Positions 24,921 through 33,708 of a DNA stretch of 64,000 bases are shown one piece after another. A model generated the notes under the pieces. It was not told the DNA's origin. It worked only from the letters and a program-made list of their open reading frames with translations, and ran no database searches. Every line of letters begins with the position of its first letter. Position 1 is the first letter of the stretch. The stretch is from Rhizobium oryzihabitans. GTDB lineage: Bacteria; Pseudomonadota; Alphaproteobacteria; Rhizobiales; Rhizobiaceae. The position numbers were made by a program, and so were the translations under genes. Where the stretch lies: contig NZ_CP048640.1 of NCBI RefSeq assembly GCF_010669145.1, positions 12,296 through 76,295 of the forward strand, written 5' to 3'.

Positions 24921-26855
24921 TTACGCAGCCGCTTCGGGGAACTGGATGATATCGGCTGTTTCGGCAATTTCGTCCTGCTCGGCCTCAATCGTCTCGGCAT
25001 CACCTTGGCTCTCAGACGAGACGTTGTCGAGAACGAGGGGCGCGGGGAGCCATCCCGTGCCTTTGAGGCTCTTGGCAGCGTATGCAGCGGCTTCACTTTT
25101 CTTCATGTCGCTGATTCCCTTGGCGAAATCCTCGCCCTTCACTTCCGCCACGGACGCCTGAATTGTCGCACGGTTCATATGAGTAAAGCAGTTATCGACG
25201 GTCGGCTCGAAATGATTGCGCATGTCGGTGCCAAGTGCGGCCGCAAGCTGCTTTGAATGGTTGAAATGCTTGGAATTCCGATAGGTTGTTTTTCCTTCGA
25301 CAACATTCACCGTTCCTGCGGCGGCAAAGGCCAGAAGGTCAAGCAACTGGTTCGGCTTCAAATCCATGCACCAGTCCCAAAGGCCCTCGGGGTTCGATGG
25401 AAGGCGGCTTTTGATATCTTCGAAGGCCACATCCAGATCGGCAAGGGCCTTGCAGTTCTGCGGCTCCTTCAAACTGCCATCGAGGCCGAAACTCTTGCCG
25501 GAGATTTCGAGGCACGAATAGTCGGTCGCAGCATAGCTGTAGAACGAGGATAGCAGCATCGCATGGACAACTGCCACAAGTGCCACGTTGTGGTTTTTGC
25601 TGAGTTCCAACCGCAGCGCAGCGGTCTTCTGTGCCGTGAGGTCTTCGACAAATGGCGCAGAAAGTTTCGCGGACTTGTCCTCCGGGGCTTCGGATTGCGG
25701 CGCAGCAGTAGCCTCTTTCACTTCTCTGCGGACGAACCCTTTCTCGACCCGCAGCTGACCGTTGTGGTTCAGAGCGATGAATACACCACCCGCCGAGACG
25801 ACTTCGGGGGCGAAAGCTTCCCTTTCCAGCGCATTAAGGCTTTCCGTGATAGCGGCAACCCTGTTCTCGGCGTCGTCGTCTGCGACGCCCGCTTCGATCA
25901 GCTCGGACAATCCTTCAAGCTCGCTGGTGAGAGCGTCATGCTGAGCCTGTTCGTCCTCTGACAAGATGACCTGCTCCGGATAGTGCCGCTCAAACTCTCT
26001 GACAGAAGGATAAGACCATTCGGTAAGGTTTTCGACCCATGCCCATCCTTCGGCTTTTAATGCGGCAATGGTTTCTTCGAGTTTTCGAGCGACAAGGCTT
26101 TCAACAAGCGCTGGATCGTTGGCAAAACCGGAATCGGTCACGAAAAGGTCGCGCGTGACCGTGCCGCCCGCTTGTTCATAGGCGGAGAGGCCGCCAATAA
26201 ACACCAATCGCTTATCACTGGCGGAAACACCGTCCTTTACCAGAGCGCTTTTAATCACCGAGGCAGAGCGGTTCCAAGAGGGCAGGGTGTCCCAGACGTG
26301 TTTCTGTTCGGCATGGTCGTCTGAAATCGTAAAAGCGGAAAGCTGCTCGAAAGTCATTTTACCTGCGGTAAACTCTTTGTGCAGGTCGGGGTGGACCTTC
26401 GAAAGCTTCAACCGGCGCTGGACAATAATTTCTGTCGTAGAGAAGCGCGCCGCGATGTCAGCGATCGGCAGGCCGGATTCGGCAAGATGCGCGAAAGCAT
26501 GGTACTGCTCGATGGGGTCCATGTCGTCACGCATGATGTTTTCAGCGATGGACAGGGCAATCGCTTGCGCCTCATCGATCTGTTTCACCATGCAATCGAA
26601 CTCAAAATTCTTCGGCAGCCGGCCCTGCTCGATGAGCAGACTAACCGCCCGGAAACGACGGCTACCAGCCGTGATGAAGTAGTGGCCTTTTTTCTCTGCG
26701 GGACGAACAACAATGTTCTGCAGGACACCTTCATGCGCGATGCTTTCGGCCAGTTCGGCCAGCTTGGCAGCATTGAACGTCTTGCGGGCATTCAAAGGGT
26801 CGATAGCAAGCTTCGAGGGGGCGACTTTAATGGTAGCGGCGATTTGAGCGGTCAT
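24921..26855 (-). CDS. ParB/RepB/Spo0J N-domain protein (large, plasmid type)
   Basis: 644 residues starting MTAQIAATIKVAPSKLAIDP. ParB-like CTPase/nuclease-fold N-terminus: LDPLNAR-type start, LAESIAHEGVLQNIVVRP, ITAGSRRFRA, ALSIAENIMRDDMDP, then a central HTH (LPIADIAARFSTTEIIVQRRLKLSKV). The ~400-residue C-terminal extension is unlike chromosomal ParB and typical of plasmid-borne ParB-domain proteins of uncertain function. Leader repeat copy 3 precedes it. Partition or DNA-protection roles are both possible; it is not adjacent to parA. Confidence 0.85.
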   Translation of the reverse strand: MTAQIAATIKVAPSKLAIDPLNARKTFNAAKLAELAESIAHEGVLQNIVVRPAEKKGHYFITAGSRRFRAVSLLIEQGRLPKNFEFDCMVKQIDEAQAIALSIAENIMRDDMDPIEQYHAFAHLAESGLPIADIAARFSTTEIIVQRRLKLSKVHPDLHKEFTAGKMTFEQLSAFTISDDHAEQKHVWDTLPSWNRSASVIKSALVKDGVSASDKRLVFIGGLSAYEQAGGTVTRDLFVTDSGFANDPALVESLVARKLEETIAALKAEGWAWVENLTEWSYPSVREFERHYPEQVILSEDEQAQHDALTSELEGLSELIEAGVADDDAENRVAAITESLNALEREAFAPEVVSAGGVFIALNHNGQLRVEKGFVRREVKEATAAPQSEAPEDKSAKLSAPFVEDLTAQKTAALRLELSKNHNVALVAVVHAMLLSSFYSYAATDYSCLEISGKSFGLDGSLKEPQNCKALADLDVAFEDIKSRLPSNPEGLWDWCMDLKPNQLLDLLAFAAAGTVNVVEGKTTYRNSKHFNHSKQLAAALGTDMRNHFEPTVDNCFTHMNRATIQASVAEVKGEDFAKGISDMKKSEAAAYAAKSLKGTGWLPAPLVLDNVSSESQGDAETIEAEQDEIAETADIIQFPEAAA

Positions 26856-26861
26856 AGTCTT

Positions 26862-27203
26862 ATTCTCCAACGGTTCCCGAAATCCGAGAGGCAAGCCCCG
26901 CAGTGGGCGAAGCCTTTCACCCACCGTTCCGGTGGATGTGCTCTCACATCCTCCGGAACGAAGGGGGGAAGGGCGAAGCCCGCTCCCCGTTGGTGAGCGG
27001 ATCTAGTCATGGGTCTGGCCGGCTGAAAAACGGAAGGTTCGCCGCCCTGGCGGTGAAAGCCGTTTTTCTGACGGACGGACAGGCGATAGCCTGCTTGCCC
27101 ATTGGCGAGATCTGCGCACCATCGTAGAGCGGGGAAATCAGAGAGCAGGGAAGGGCATTAAGCGCAGCGTATGCTCATTGCGAATGAGACCGCTAGCGGT
27201 CAC
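26862..27203 (-). repeat. Structured leader repeat, copy 3 (before the ParB-domain gene)
   Basis: Third near-identical leader. Its distal dyad is GACCGCTAGCGGTC (27188-27201): the stem is kept but the 4-nt loop of copies 1 and 2 is shortened to 2 nt. Confidence 0.85.
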
Positions 27204-27289
27204 GCCTTTGTCCGCAGAAAGGACAAAAGCGCTATATCGGCCCAGAGGTCAGGACACGGTATTTTGGAGAAGAAAATATACCCAAAAAA

Positions 27290-27456
27290 CAGAACTCCCC
27301 GGCCTGGAGGACCGGGGAGCGAAACCTAGGGTGGTTCTAGGCCAACTCTGACTGGAGTCAGTATGCTCATCCCGTGGACAAACGGGGTGGATCAGAGCTT
27401 TCCAACTCGCTCGTGAGGTTACCCAAGGAATCGATTTTTGTCTAAGGAAAAATCGT
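27290..27456. other. Cluster of dyads between leader copy 3 and the porin terminator
   Basis: Five consecutive inverted repeats: CTCCCCGG/CCGGGGAG (27295-27319), CCTAG/CTAGG (27325-27341), TGACTGGAGTCA (27349-27360), ATCCCGT/ACGGGGT (27369-27388) and CGATTTTT/AAAAATCG (27432-27455). No credible gene. Candidate structured RNA or regulatory region; strand not determined. Confidence 0.45.
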
Positions 27457-27548
27457 TTGGACAACTTATTTTTATTGCGAAAGGGGCGGGAGTGCCACAG
27501 CGCAAATTGCCTATGGGATCAACTCTGTAGGCACCCTATGACACAAAA

Positions 27549-27575
27549 AAACCCCGGCATTTCTGCCGGGGTTTC
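27549..27575 (-). terminator. Rho-independent terminator of the porin gene
   Basis: CCCCGGCA and TGCCGGGG with a 4-nt loop, followed on the minus strand by seven T residues. It starts 25 bp after the porin stop. Confidence 0.92.
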
Positions 27576-27599
27576 CATCACTGACATTGTCAGATCAAA

Positions 27600-28694
27600 T
27601 TAGAACGAACGCTGAAGGCGAACGAAGCCCTTCCACTGTTCCTGATCAACATCGTCTTCGTCGTAGTAGTTAACTGCGACCTTCGTGGAGAGACCCTGCG
27701 TGATCTTGTAGTCGATCGTCAGGCCAGCCTGCCATGCGTCACGGTCAGACCAGTCGTTGGTGACGATTGCGGTGCGGGTCGTGCCAACAATGCCGATACG
27801 GTCAGCAACGTTACCGAAGTACTGAGCACCGGGGGTGATGGTCAGCTTGTCGGTTGCCTTGATTGCGTATTCAGCAGCAACTGCCCACTCGGACTCGGCG
27901 TAGTAAGCGTTTGCGCCGGAAGCCCAAACACCAGCAAGACCAAGCGTGCCCGGGCCGAGGTCAGCCGTAGCGATCAGGCGAACTGCGCCTTCTTCCTGGT
28001 CGATGTCGTAGCCGCCGATGAGCTGCAGCGATGCACCACCGAGCTTAGCGCCGAGGCCGAGAGCGATACCAACGTTGTTGTCAGGCTCCTGCGAAAGCGG
28101 GAACAGACCGCCAACAGCCGGACCCGTGATCGTTGCGAACTGGCTGCCAGTACCTTCGAGCTCGTCAACCGAAACGCCTGCCCAGAAGGAACCTGCGTCG
28201 TAAACGTAACGAGCGGAGTTGAACAGAGCGTTCGTGGAGAGAACGTCAGACTCGCCAGAGAGGCCATCGTCCCACCAGCTGTAGAACTTACCGACCTTCA
28301 GGCCGCCGAGTTCGATGAAGGCCTGGTCAACGAAGACGCTGGACGTGTCAGAACGACCGTTGTCAGCATTGCCACGGAAGCCGATGAAGCCACGCAGAGC
28401 GCCGAGCTCGGTGTCGGTGCGGGTGTCAACTTCGAACTGAGCGCGGGTGAAGGAATCCCAGTCAGAAACGCCAGACTTGTCACGACCGAAGTCGGTCTGG
28501 AAACGAACGTAACCGCCGAACTTCAGGCAGGTTTCAGTGCCGGGGATGTAGAAGAAGCCGGTACCGAAAGCGTCGCAAACGCGAACGTATTCCAGGGGCT
28601 CGGGCTCAGCAGCGACGATAGCGTCAGCGGCCTGTGCGCCGGATACTGCTGCGAGAGCCGCAGCGGAGCCGATGAGAAGGCTCTTAATGTTCAT
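27600..28694 (-). CDS. Outer-membrane porin, Omp2-like (Porin_2 family)
   Basis: 364 residues. Signal peptide MNIKSLLIGSAAALAAVSGA cut near AQA-ADA, then the family opening EYVRVCDAFGTGFFYIPGTE and CLKFGGYVRFQTDFGRDK, alternating beta-strand pattern and a C-terminal phenylalanine (GFVRLQRSF) for BAM recognition. It strongly resembles Brucella/Ochrobactrum Omp2a/Omp2b porins, which are normally chromosomal trimeric diffusion pores. The ATG at 28694 opens the signal peptide; the frame back to 28769 is unused. It has its own strong terminator, so it is monocistronic. Confidence 0.92.
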   Translation of the reverse strand: MNIKSLLIGSAAALAAVSGAQAADAIVAAEPEPLEYVRVCDAFGTGFFYIPGTETCLKFGGYVRFQTDFGRDKSGVSDWDSFTRAQFEVDTRTDTELGALRGFIGFRGNADNGRSDTSSVFVDQAFIELGGLKVGKFYSWWDDGLSGESDVLSTNALFNSARYVYDAGSFWAGVSVDELEGTGSQFATITGPAVGGLFPLSQEPDNNVGIALGLGAKLGGASLQLIGGYDIDQEEGAVRLIATADLGPGTLGLAGVWASGANAYYAESEWAVAAEYAIKATDKLTITPGAQYFGNVADRIGIVGTTRTAIVTNDWSDRDAWQAGLTIDYKITQGLSTKVAVNYYDEDDVDQEQWKGFVRLQRSF

Positions 28695-29250
28695 GGTTGA
28701 CCTCCAGTCAGATGATTTAATAACGCAGCTTTTGAGCCGGTTTATCCGGCGTTGGTCTGCGTTAGGCAACAGATGGCAGATTATTCAGGCTGTATGCAAC
28801 GATTGGTCATTGTGAAAACCTGTAAATGCACCGCCTAATTCAAGCCATGTATCATAAAAGCCACACAAATTAGGTGTGCACTGCAGAAGACTCCAAGACA
28901 TTAAAACATCGTTAGCGCTCAAGCCGCGCTCACACGTCGCCTTCCGCCAAAAGTCGCCCGATGAGAATCAAGAAATCCTTTTATGTTTCGCACTGCCGGG
29001 CGGCGGAAAACATCAAATGTGTTTCTGATATTGCCAATTTTCGCGAATTCCGGCGAAATTTGGCGAAATCCCAAACGTATTTTGATATGCTCATAGTTGA
29101 TTTTAGGCCGATATTCCTGCATTGATTGGCATTGCCACGCCGAAATAGAGGCAAAAAAGGTTTATATCGATGAAATGAGTTGGCCAGCGTGCTCGCAACA
29201 CGCTGGCCGGTCTTCCCCGAACCCGAACGGTCGAATTCAAAGGAAAGTCC
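28695..29250. other. Divergent promoter region between porin and adhesin
   Basis: About 555 bp, AT-rich, no gene recognised. It must carry the leftward porin promoter and the rightward adhesin promoter. No clear dyad or conserved box was found beyond general AT-richness around 28780-29100. Confidence 0.5.
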
Positions 29251-30687
29251 ATGGAGCTTCCATCTTTCAAGTTTGCCGGAAACACACTTTTAAAGCTGTT
29301 AATTTCCAGCGCCGCCATTTTACCCCTAAACGCTCGGCTCGTTGCCGCTGCTCCTGCTGTGGGGGGAACGAACGGATGTGTCGTTGGGTACGGTGGTTAC
29401 TCAGGAAACCCAAATACCGGAGAGTCCGGAGGAGGCACCCTTCCTTATCGATGCGGTGTGGGAGACCAAGGAAGCCTAGTGAATGGCAATTTTGTCACCG
29501 CAGGCGAAATCAACAACGCGTTCAACCAGATCCAAAACGAGTATCAGAACTACGTCAATCAGCAGATTGCGAACAGCAACAACGGGGCGAAGGACGCGGA
29601 GCAGGACGGCCGGCTGAATGGTCACGATCAGGCCATTACGAACATCAACAATAATATCACCAACATCAATAACACGAACGTAAATCAGCAAAACCAGCTG
29701 AATGACCATTCCACGCGGATCGAAGCTGGCGAGCAGAAGGATGTGGAGCAAGACGGTCGGCTCGACAGCATTGAACAGAAGAATATTGAGCAGGACGGCC
29801 GACTTGACGGCGCCGAGCAGAAGAACGTCGAGCAGGACGGCCGGCTTGACGGCGTCGAGCAGAAGAATGTCCAGCAAGACGGCCGCTTGGATGGCCACGA
29901 TCGGGACATTGCCGGGATCAAGAATACAGGCGTCTTCTATAATACCGATGCGAACGGCAACAAGAGCGGTGGCCTGACGTTGAACGACGGTACCGGAAAT
30001 CCGGTCCAGATCGGGAACGTCGCCGCCGGTAAGGCGGCGACGGATGCGGTGAACGTTGCTCAGCTCGATTCGACGGTCGCCGCTCTCGGCGGGGGCGCAA
30101 AGATCAATGCCGATGGAACAGTACAGGCTCCCATCTACGAAGTCGCCGGTCTCGCTTATAACAACGTTGGCGACGCGCTCAAGGCGACTAATGAGGCTGC
30201 TGTGCAATACGTCACAGACGCCAATGGGAAACGGACGAATGATGTTGTTTTAACGGGTAACGGCTCGGGTCCGGTCCGGATCCACAACGTGGCTGACGGC
30301 AAGGCCGACACCGACGCAGCGAATGTTCGTCAGGTAAAGCAGGTTGCGCAAGAGTCGAAGAACTATACCGATCAGCGCTTTTCGGAGCTGCAGACGCAAA
30401 GCTCCGACCAGTTTTCGTCCCTTAGCAGCCAGATCGAGCGGAACCTTCAGGAGACGCGAGGCGGTATCGCGACCGCGATGGGCATGGCGGCGCTACGCTT
30501 CGACAATAACCCCGGTAAGCTTTCCTTCGCGTCAGGCTTGGGCAGCTTCAAGGGCGCGACATCGGTCGTCGCCGGCATGGGTTACACGTCCGAAGACGGT
30601 GTAGTCCGCGTCAACGCGTCCATGGGCTATAATTTCGGCGAGAACGACCTTTCGTGGAACGCCGGCGCATCCTTCACCCTGAATTAA
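29251..30687 (+). CDS. YadA-like trimeric autotransporter adhesin (type Vc)
   Basis: 478 residues. N-terminal hydrophobic signal region (about 12-34) and a Cys/Gly-rich head. A coiled-coil stalk has four 14-residue repeats EQKNVEQDGRLDGx at about residues 158-213 after Asn-rich heptads (ITNINNNITNINN). Two neck/head motifs of YadA type follow (VQIGNVAAGKAATDAVNVAQL and VRIHNVADGKADTDAANVRQ). The C-terminal YadA anchor includes GIATAMGMAALRF and VNASMGYNFGENDLSWNAGASFTLN. It would trimerise in the outer membrane and mediate adhesion. Followed 35 bp later by the IalB-like gene. Confidence 0.9.
   Translation: MELPSFKFAGNTLLKLLISSAAILPLNARLVAAAPAVGGTNGCVVGYGGYSGNPNTGESGGGTLPYRCGVGDQGSLVNGNFVTAGEINNAFNQIQNEYQNYVNQQIANSNNGAKDAEQDGRLNGHDQAITNINNNITNINNTNVNQQNQLNDHSTRIEAGEQKDVEQDGRLDSIEQKNIEQDGRLDGAEQKNVEQDGRLDGVEQKNVQQDGRLDGHDRDIAGIKNTGVFYNTDANGNKSGGLTLNDGTGNPVQIGNVAAGKAATDAVNVAQLDSTVAALGGGAKINADGTVQAPIYEVAGLAYNNVGDALKATNEAAVQYVTDANGKRTNDVVLTGNGSGPVRIHNVADGKADTDAANVRQVKQVAQESKNYTDQRFSELQTQSSDQFSSLSSQIERNLQETRGGIATAMGMAALRFDNNPGKLSFASGLGSFKGATSVVAGMGYTSEDGVVRVNASMGYNFGENDLSWNAGASFTLN
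29730..29897 (+). repeat. Four 42-bp tandem coding repeats in the adhesin stalk
   Basis: Each unit encodes EQK(D/N)(V/I)(E/Q)QDGRLD(S/G)x. A diverged half unit (AEQDGRLNGH) occurs upstream at about residue 116. Such units expand or contract by recombination, changing stalk length. Confidence 0.85.
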
Positions 30688-30722
30688 ATCGGGGTGCTCC
30701 CCAACTTTGACTGGAGCCAAAT

Positions 30723-31535
30723 ATGAAACGCATGTTTTTTAGCCTGGCGTTCGCAAGCGCGGCATCAATGAGCTTGGCTCAAGAGGCCGTTTTGCCTGAT
30801 GCACCCACGGCGACGGAAGTCGCCGAGCAACCGGCCCCACCACCAGCGAACCCTTTCGCCGTCCGCGCGCCGGTTGCGGATCCGGGCGAGGTGGTGGACC
30901 TCGGAGACATCCTTACGATAAGCCGGGGCTTCGACGCTTGGACGCTCGGCTGCAGCGTCCGTATTTCTTCAGGCCGACGCTCGTGCTCGATTGAGCAAAT
31001 CATCATCGATAATGGAGCGGACAAAGGCCTCAAATCATCGGTGAAATGGGGAATTGGATCGAGCGCGGCTAAAAAGTCGCTCCTGTTTATCCACGTCACC
31101 AGCAACTTCGGATCTGAGAGCGGCATGCGTCTTTCCTTTGCCGGCGTTGAAAAAACAATCCCGCAGCAGGAGTGGTTCTGCTCAAACGAGGGCTGCGTGA
31201 CCGCTTTTCCGTTTGAGGGCATCGTCCAGTCCGCCATTCAATCCACGCAGGAAATCGGCTTCGGATATAAAGTGAAGGGTCCGAGCGGCGAACTGGTTGA
31301 TGTCGAACTCTCCGGCCACATGGGCGGCTTCGAAAAAGCGCTCCAGGTTGCCGCGACGAACCCGTTTGCCAGCGTGGCGCCGGCACCAAAACCTGCTGAG
31401 GTGAAAAAAGAAGAGGCTGCCGCCCCTGAAAAGAAAGCCGTCCCACCGCAGCGGCAGGCTAAAAGCGCCCAGCTCCCGCAACAGAAGCACCGGCAACAGG
31501 GTGAGAGACCACGGCCGAAATCTGAACTCTATTAA
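30723..31535 (+). CDS. IalB-like (invasion-associated locus B family) secreted protein
   Basis: 270 residues. Signal peptide MKRMFFSLAFASAASMSLAQ, a Pro/Ala-rich linker, then an IalB-type domain (DAWTLGCSVRISSGRRSCSI ... LLFIHVTSNFG ... QQEWFCSNEGCVTAFPFEG) with the conserved cysteines. The C-terminal tail is Pro/Lys/Gln-rich (EEAAAPEKKAVPPQRQAK). The family is named for Bartonella IalB and is widespread in Rhizobiales; the molecular role is unclear. Probably co-transcribed with the adhesin and ended by the terminator at 31542. Confidence 0.8.
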   Translation: MKRMFFSLAFASAASMSLAQEAVLPDAPTATEVAEQPAPPPANPFAVRAPVADPGEVVDLGDILTISRGFDAWTLGCSVRISSGRRSCSIEQIIIDNGADKGLKSSVKWGIGSSAAKKSLLFIHVTSNFGSESGMRLSFAGVEKTIPQQEWFCSNEGCVTAFPFEGIVQSAIQSTQEIGFGYKVKGPSGELVDVELSGHMGGFEKALQVAATNPFASVAPAPKPAEVKKEEAAAPEKKAVPPQRQAKSAQLPQQKHRQQGERPRPKSELY

Positions 31536-31541
31536 GAAAAG

Positions 31542-31567
31542 AGCCCGCTTTTAGCGGGCTTTTTTTT
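31542..31567 (+). terminator. Rho-independent terminator after the adhesin/IalB operon
   Basis: AGCCCGC (31542-31548) and GCGGGCT (31554-31560) with loop TTTTA, followed by a run of T to 31567. It lies between convergent genes. Confidence 0.92.
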
Positions 31568-31580
31568 GGGATGATAATTC

Positions 31581-32105
31581 CTAGCACCACGGTTGCCGGC
31601 GACCGGTCCATGTCCGGGCTAGCCCTTCGGAAACGAGGACATCGCCAAGACTGTGGCCATCACGTACCAGAATTCGAAGCTTGCGGCCGTACCTATCCTC
31701 GTCACGACCTGGCCATGCCACAATTTCAAAAGGGCCTGCATTGACGAGCTGTAGCAGGCGCGAAGTCGCTCTCGCACCCAACGTCGCTTCTGACTGACAC
31801 CTCGGGCTTGACACCTCGGGAGTATCAATATCTGCGATCCTAATTTTTACGCCCTCGTGCCAGAGGGTATCGCCGTCAACGACGCAATGCGTTCTCACCG
31901 ATCCGGAGCAAAGGCTATAAGGCTGTAACCCTGACAGCTTTGCGCTTTCCGATGTCACGGTCGTTCGCTGGACAGCAGATGAAGGCGACGAGGATTTTTC
32001 AGCAAACAGTAGCGGAAGGCCGGTTTTCTCAGCATAGTAGCTGTAGCCGGCTCCGGCCGAAAAAGCAGCAAGCATCGATAGCGCGACGACTTTCCCGAAA
32101 GACAT
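31581..32105 (-). CDS. Secreted thermonuclease-family (SNase) protein with intact motifs
   Basis: About 174 residues from MSFGKVVALSMLAAFSAGAG, a signal/anchor segment. The SNase domain keeps all expected positions: VVDGDTLW, KIRIADIDTPE (Arg/Asp/Thr/Glu) and DRYGRKLRILV with the second catalytic arginine, ending LARTWTGRRQPWC. It should be a Ca2+-dependent nuclease in the periplasm or outside. The ATG at 32105 follows AAGGAGAA; an upstream frame to 32138 is rejected. It is the last gene of the leftward backbone operon. Best preserved of the plasmid's five SNase-like genes. Confidence 0.85.
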   Translation of the reverse strand: MSFGKVVALSMLAAFSAGAGYSYYAEKTGLPLLFAEKSSSPSSAVQRTTVTSESAKLSGLQPYSLCSGSVRTHCVVDGDTLWHEGVKIRIADIDTPEVSSPRCQSEATLGARATSRLLQLVNAGPFEIVAWPGRDEDRYGRKLRILVRDGHSLGDVLVSEGLARTWTGRRQPWC

Positions 32106-32172
32106 TCGTTCTCCTTTTGGGAGCAAGATAAAGCACAATGGTTGCTTTCTTCGGAATGGTCAGAAGGCAATT

Positions 32173-32439
32173 TTATCTATCGGCAGGGATGGCCAGCTCG
32201 CCTGGATAGGGATTGGCAGGACCGAAACGGATACCATCCTGTTCAAAAAAGCCCATAAAGCCAAGCAGCCATGCATTGTGGATTTCAGAACGAGCGAGAA
32301 GCTTGCGAAGTGAGCGTGGCATCACCTTGCCGTCATAGCCGAGCAAATACGCTCGCAGATAGATATGGTAAATTGTCCAATCTCGCATCGCTGCGATGGA
32401 TACAACTCCGGTGTAGGCAAGGTGCAGGATCTTGGACAT
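32173..32439 (-). CDS. Hypothetical protein
   Basis: 88 residues starting MSKILHLAYTGVVSIAAMRD. Rich in aromatic and hydrophobic residues but without a clear membrane helix (YHIYLRAYLLGYDGKVMPRS; NAWLLGFMGFFEQDG). No family recognised. It lies between DUF1173 and the nuclease on the same strand with short gaps. Confidence 0.55.
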   Translation of the reverse strand: MSKILHLAYTGVVSIAAMRDWTIYHIYLRAYLLGYDGKVMPRSLRKLLARSEIHNAWLLGFMGFFEQDGIRFGPANPYPGELAIPADR

Positions 32440-32484
32440 GAGTTTCCCCTTAGACTACGATCGTTGGTTCACTTAGTGCCAATG

Positions 32485-33675
32485 TTATGCCTTGGTCGGA
32501 ATTTGAGGCCATTGCCCATCTTCCGGATCCCACAGCCAGGTCGCCATACCTGTCTCCTTTTCCATGTCTTCACGAATTTGGCTATAGGCTTCGTCCGCCG
32601 CCTCCGGCCGGATGTACATCGCACAAACCGGCGTCGTGTCCGTGAGCAAGGCGCTGGCGATCGGCCGCTCCTTGACGTTGAACCGCAGAGTTTTTGTAAA
32701 GCTGCGACCGTCGGTCGTGAGATTTTCAATGAGCTGCAATTCTGAAAGACTTTCGACCGGAATCCAGTTTTCGGTTACGAGCATGATGCTCACCTCGGCA
32801 AGTTGCGCTGATGCGGCTCTGGTGACGCCGACCGTCGCAATCATGACCAGCTTCAGCTGCTCATTTGCTTCCGCAAGTTCGAGCTCAAGGCCAAAACGCT
32901 TGCGGATCGATGCCTCCATCTTCTCATCCATGTAGATAGGGAACGCCGGCGCGTGTTTGATGACGAGTTTCGATCCGAAGCGGGACGGCTCGATGTTCTT
33001 CAGCTCGCCAACGTAAATCAGCATTTCCGTCTTGTTCGTGCTTGTCGGCATGTACGGCTGCAGCTGCTTCATGCGCCTGCCGTCGATCTCCTGCGAGCGC
33101 TCCCGATGGTACGGCTCAGGGACATAAAGACGCTCCAGAAGAGCGGTTTTCTTTGTCTCCTTAGCGCTGGCAGCGTCGATCAACCTCGCCTGTACCATCG
33201 GCCAGCTCCGGCGGCCGGCAAAGCGGGGGTTCCACTTGTTCAACTCGGCCTCATGCCACAGGTAATGGAGAAGGCCGAGCAGACTGAGCTTGTTGGTTTC
33301 GGCCTTCACCGTATCGGACTTCGTTTCCGATGCCTGCGCAGGCGCGCTGCGCCCGATCTTCGTCAGGCTGAAATCGAGCTTCAGTACCGTATGACCGTCT
33401 TCCTTCTGCTGGATCGCACGGCCGAGCACGTCGCCCAGGCCGGAAAGGCTAGGGGGTGGGTCGAAATGATCGCATCCGGAATCGTGCGCGATGCCAGTGC
33501 CAGGCATACGCTTAACGATGAAGCTGTCTCCGACCTTGGCGACGTACATTTCGGGGTTCGGGGTCTGACAAAGGCACCGCGGCCGAAATTTCGAGGCGTG
33601 GGCGGCGGCCAATTCACTGAGGAACGATCCGGCTTCATCGTCGAGGGCCTGAGTGGCAAACTGGTATCTCGGCAT
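32485..33675 (-). CDS. DUF1173 family protein
   Basis: 396 residues. A cysteine-containing N-terminus (RPRCLCQTPNPEMYVAKVGD; HDSGCDHFDPP) and the conserved central part with KWNPRFAGRRSWPMVQARL and EMLIYVGELKNIEPSRFGS fit DUF1173, a family on plasmids and islands of Rhizobiales and Sphingomonadales. Function unknown. It is in the long leftward operon headed by leader repeat copy 4. Confidence 0.75.
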   Translation of the reverse strand: MPRYQFATQALDDEAGSFLSELAAAHASKFRPRCLCQTPNPEMYVAKVGDSFIVKRMPGTGIAHDSGCDHFDPPPSLSGLGDVLGRAIQQKEDGHTVLKLDFSLTKIGRSAPAQASETKSDTVKAETNKLSLLGLLHYLWHEAELNKWNPRFAGRRSWPMVQARLIDAASAKETKKTALLERLYVPEPYHRERSQEIDGRRMKQLQPYMPTSTNKTEMLIYVGELKNIEPSRFGSKLVIKHAPAFPIYMDEKMEASIRKRFGLELELAEANEQLKLVMIATVGVTRAASAQLAEVSIMLVTENWIPVESLSELQLIENLTTDGRSFTKTLRFNVKERPIASALLTDTTPVCAMYIRPEAADEAYSQIREDMEKETGMATWLWDPEDGQWPQIPTKA

Positions 33676-33708
33676 ATTTTCTCCTTTTGGCGGTCTGGCT
33701 GGTGCTGG

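Noticed and set aside
26379..26996. 205-codon + strand frame
   Set aside because: Antisense to the ParB-domain gene and its leader.
29730..29897. Regular 42-bp repeats resembling a CRISPR array
   Set aside because: The repeats are directly tandem, in frame and encode the adhesin coiled coil; there are no spacers and no cas genes.
29476..30207. 243-codon frame on the minus strand with LLDAVKPAVLLDVLLL-like repeats
   Set aside because: Mirror image of the adhesin stalk repeats.
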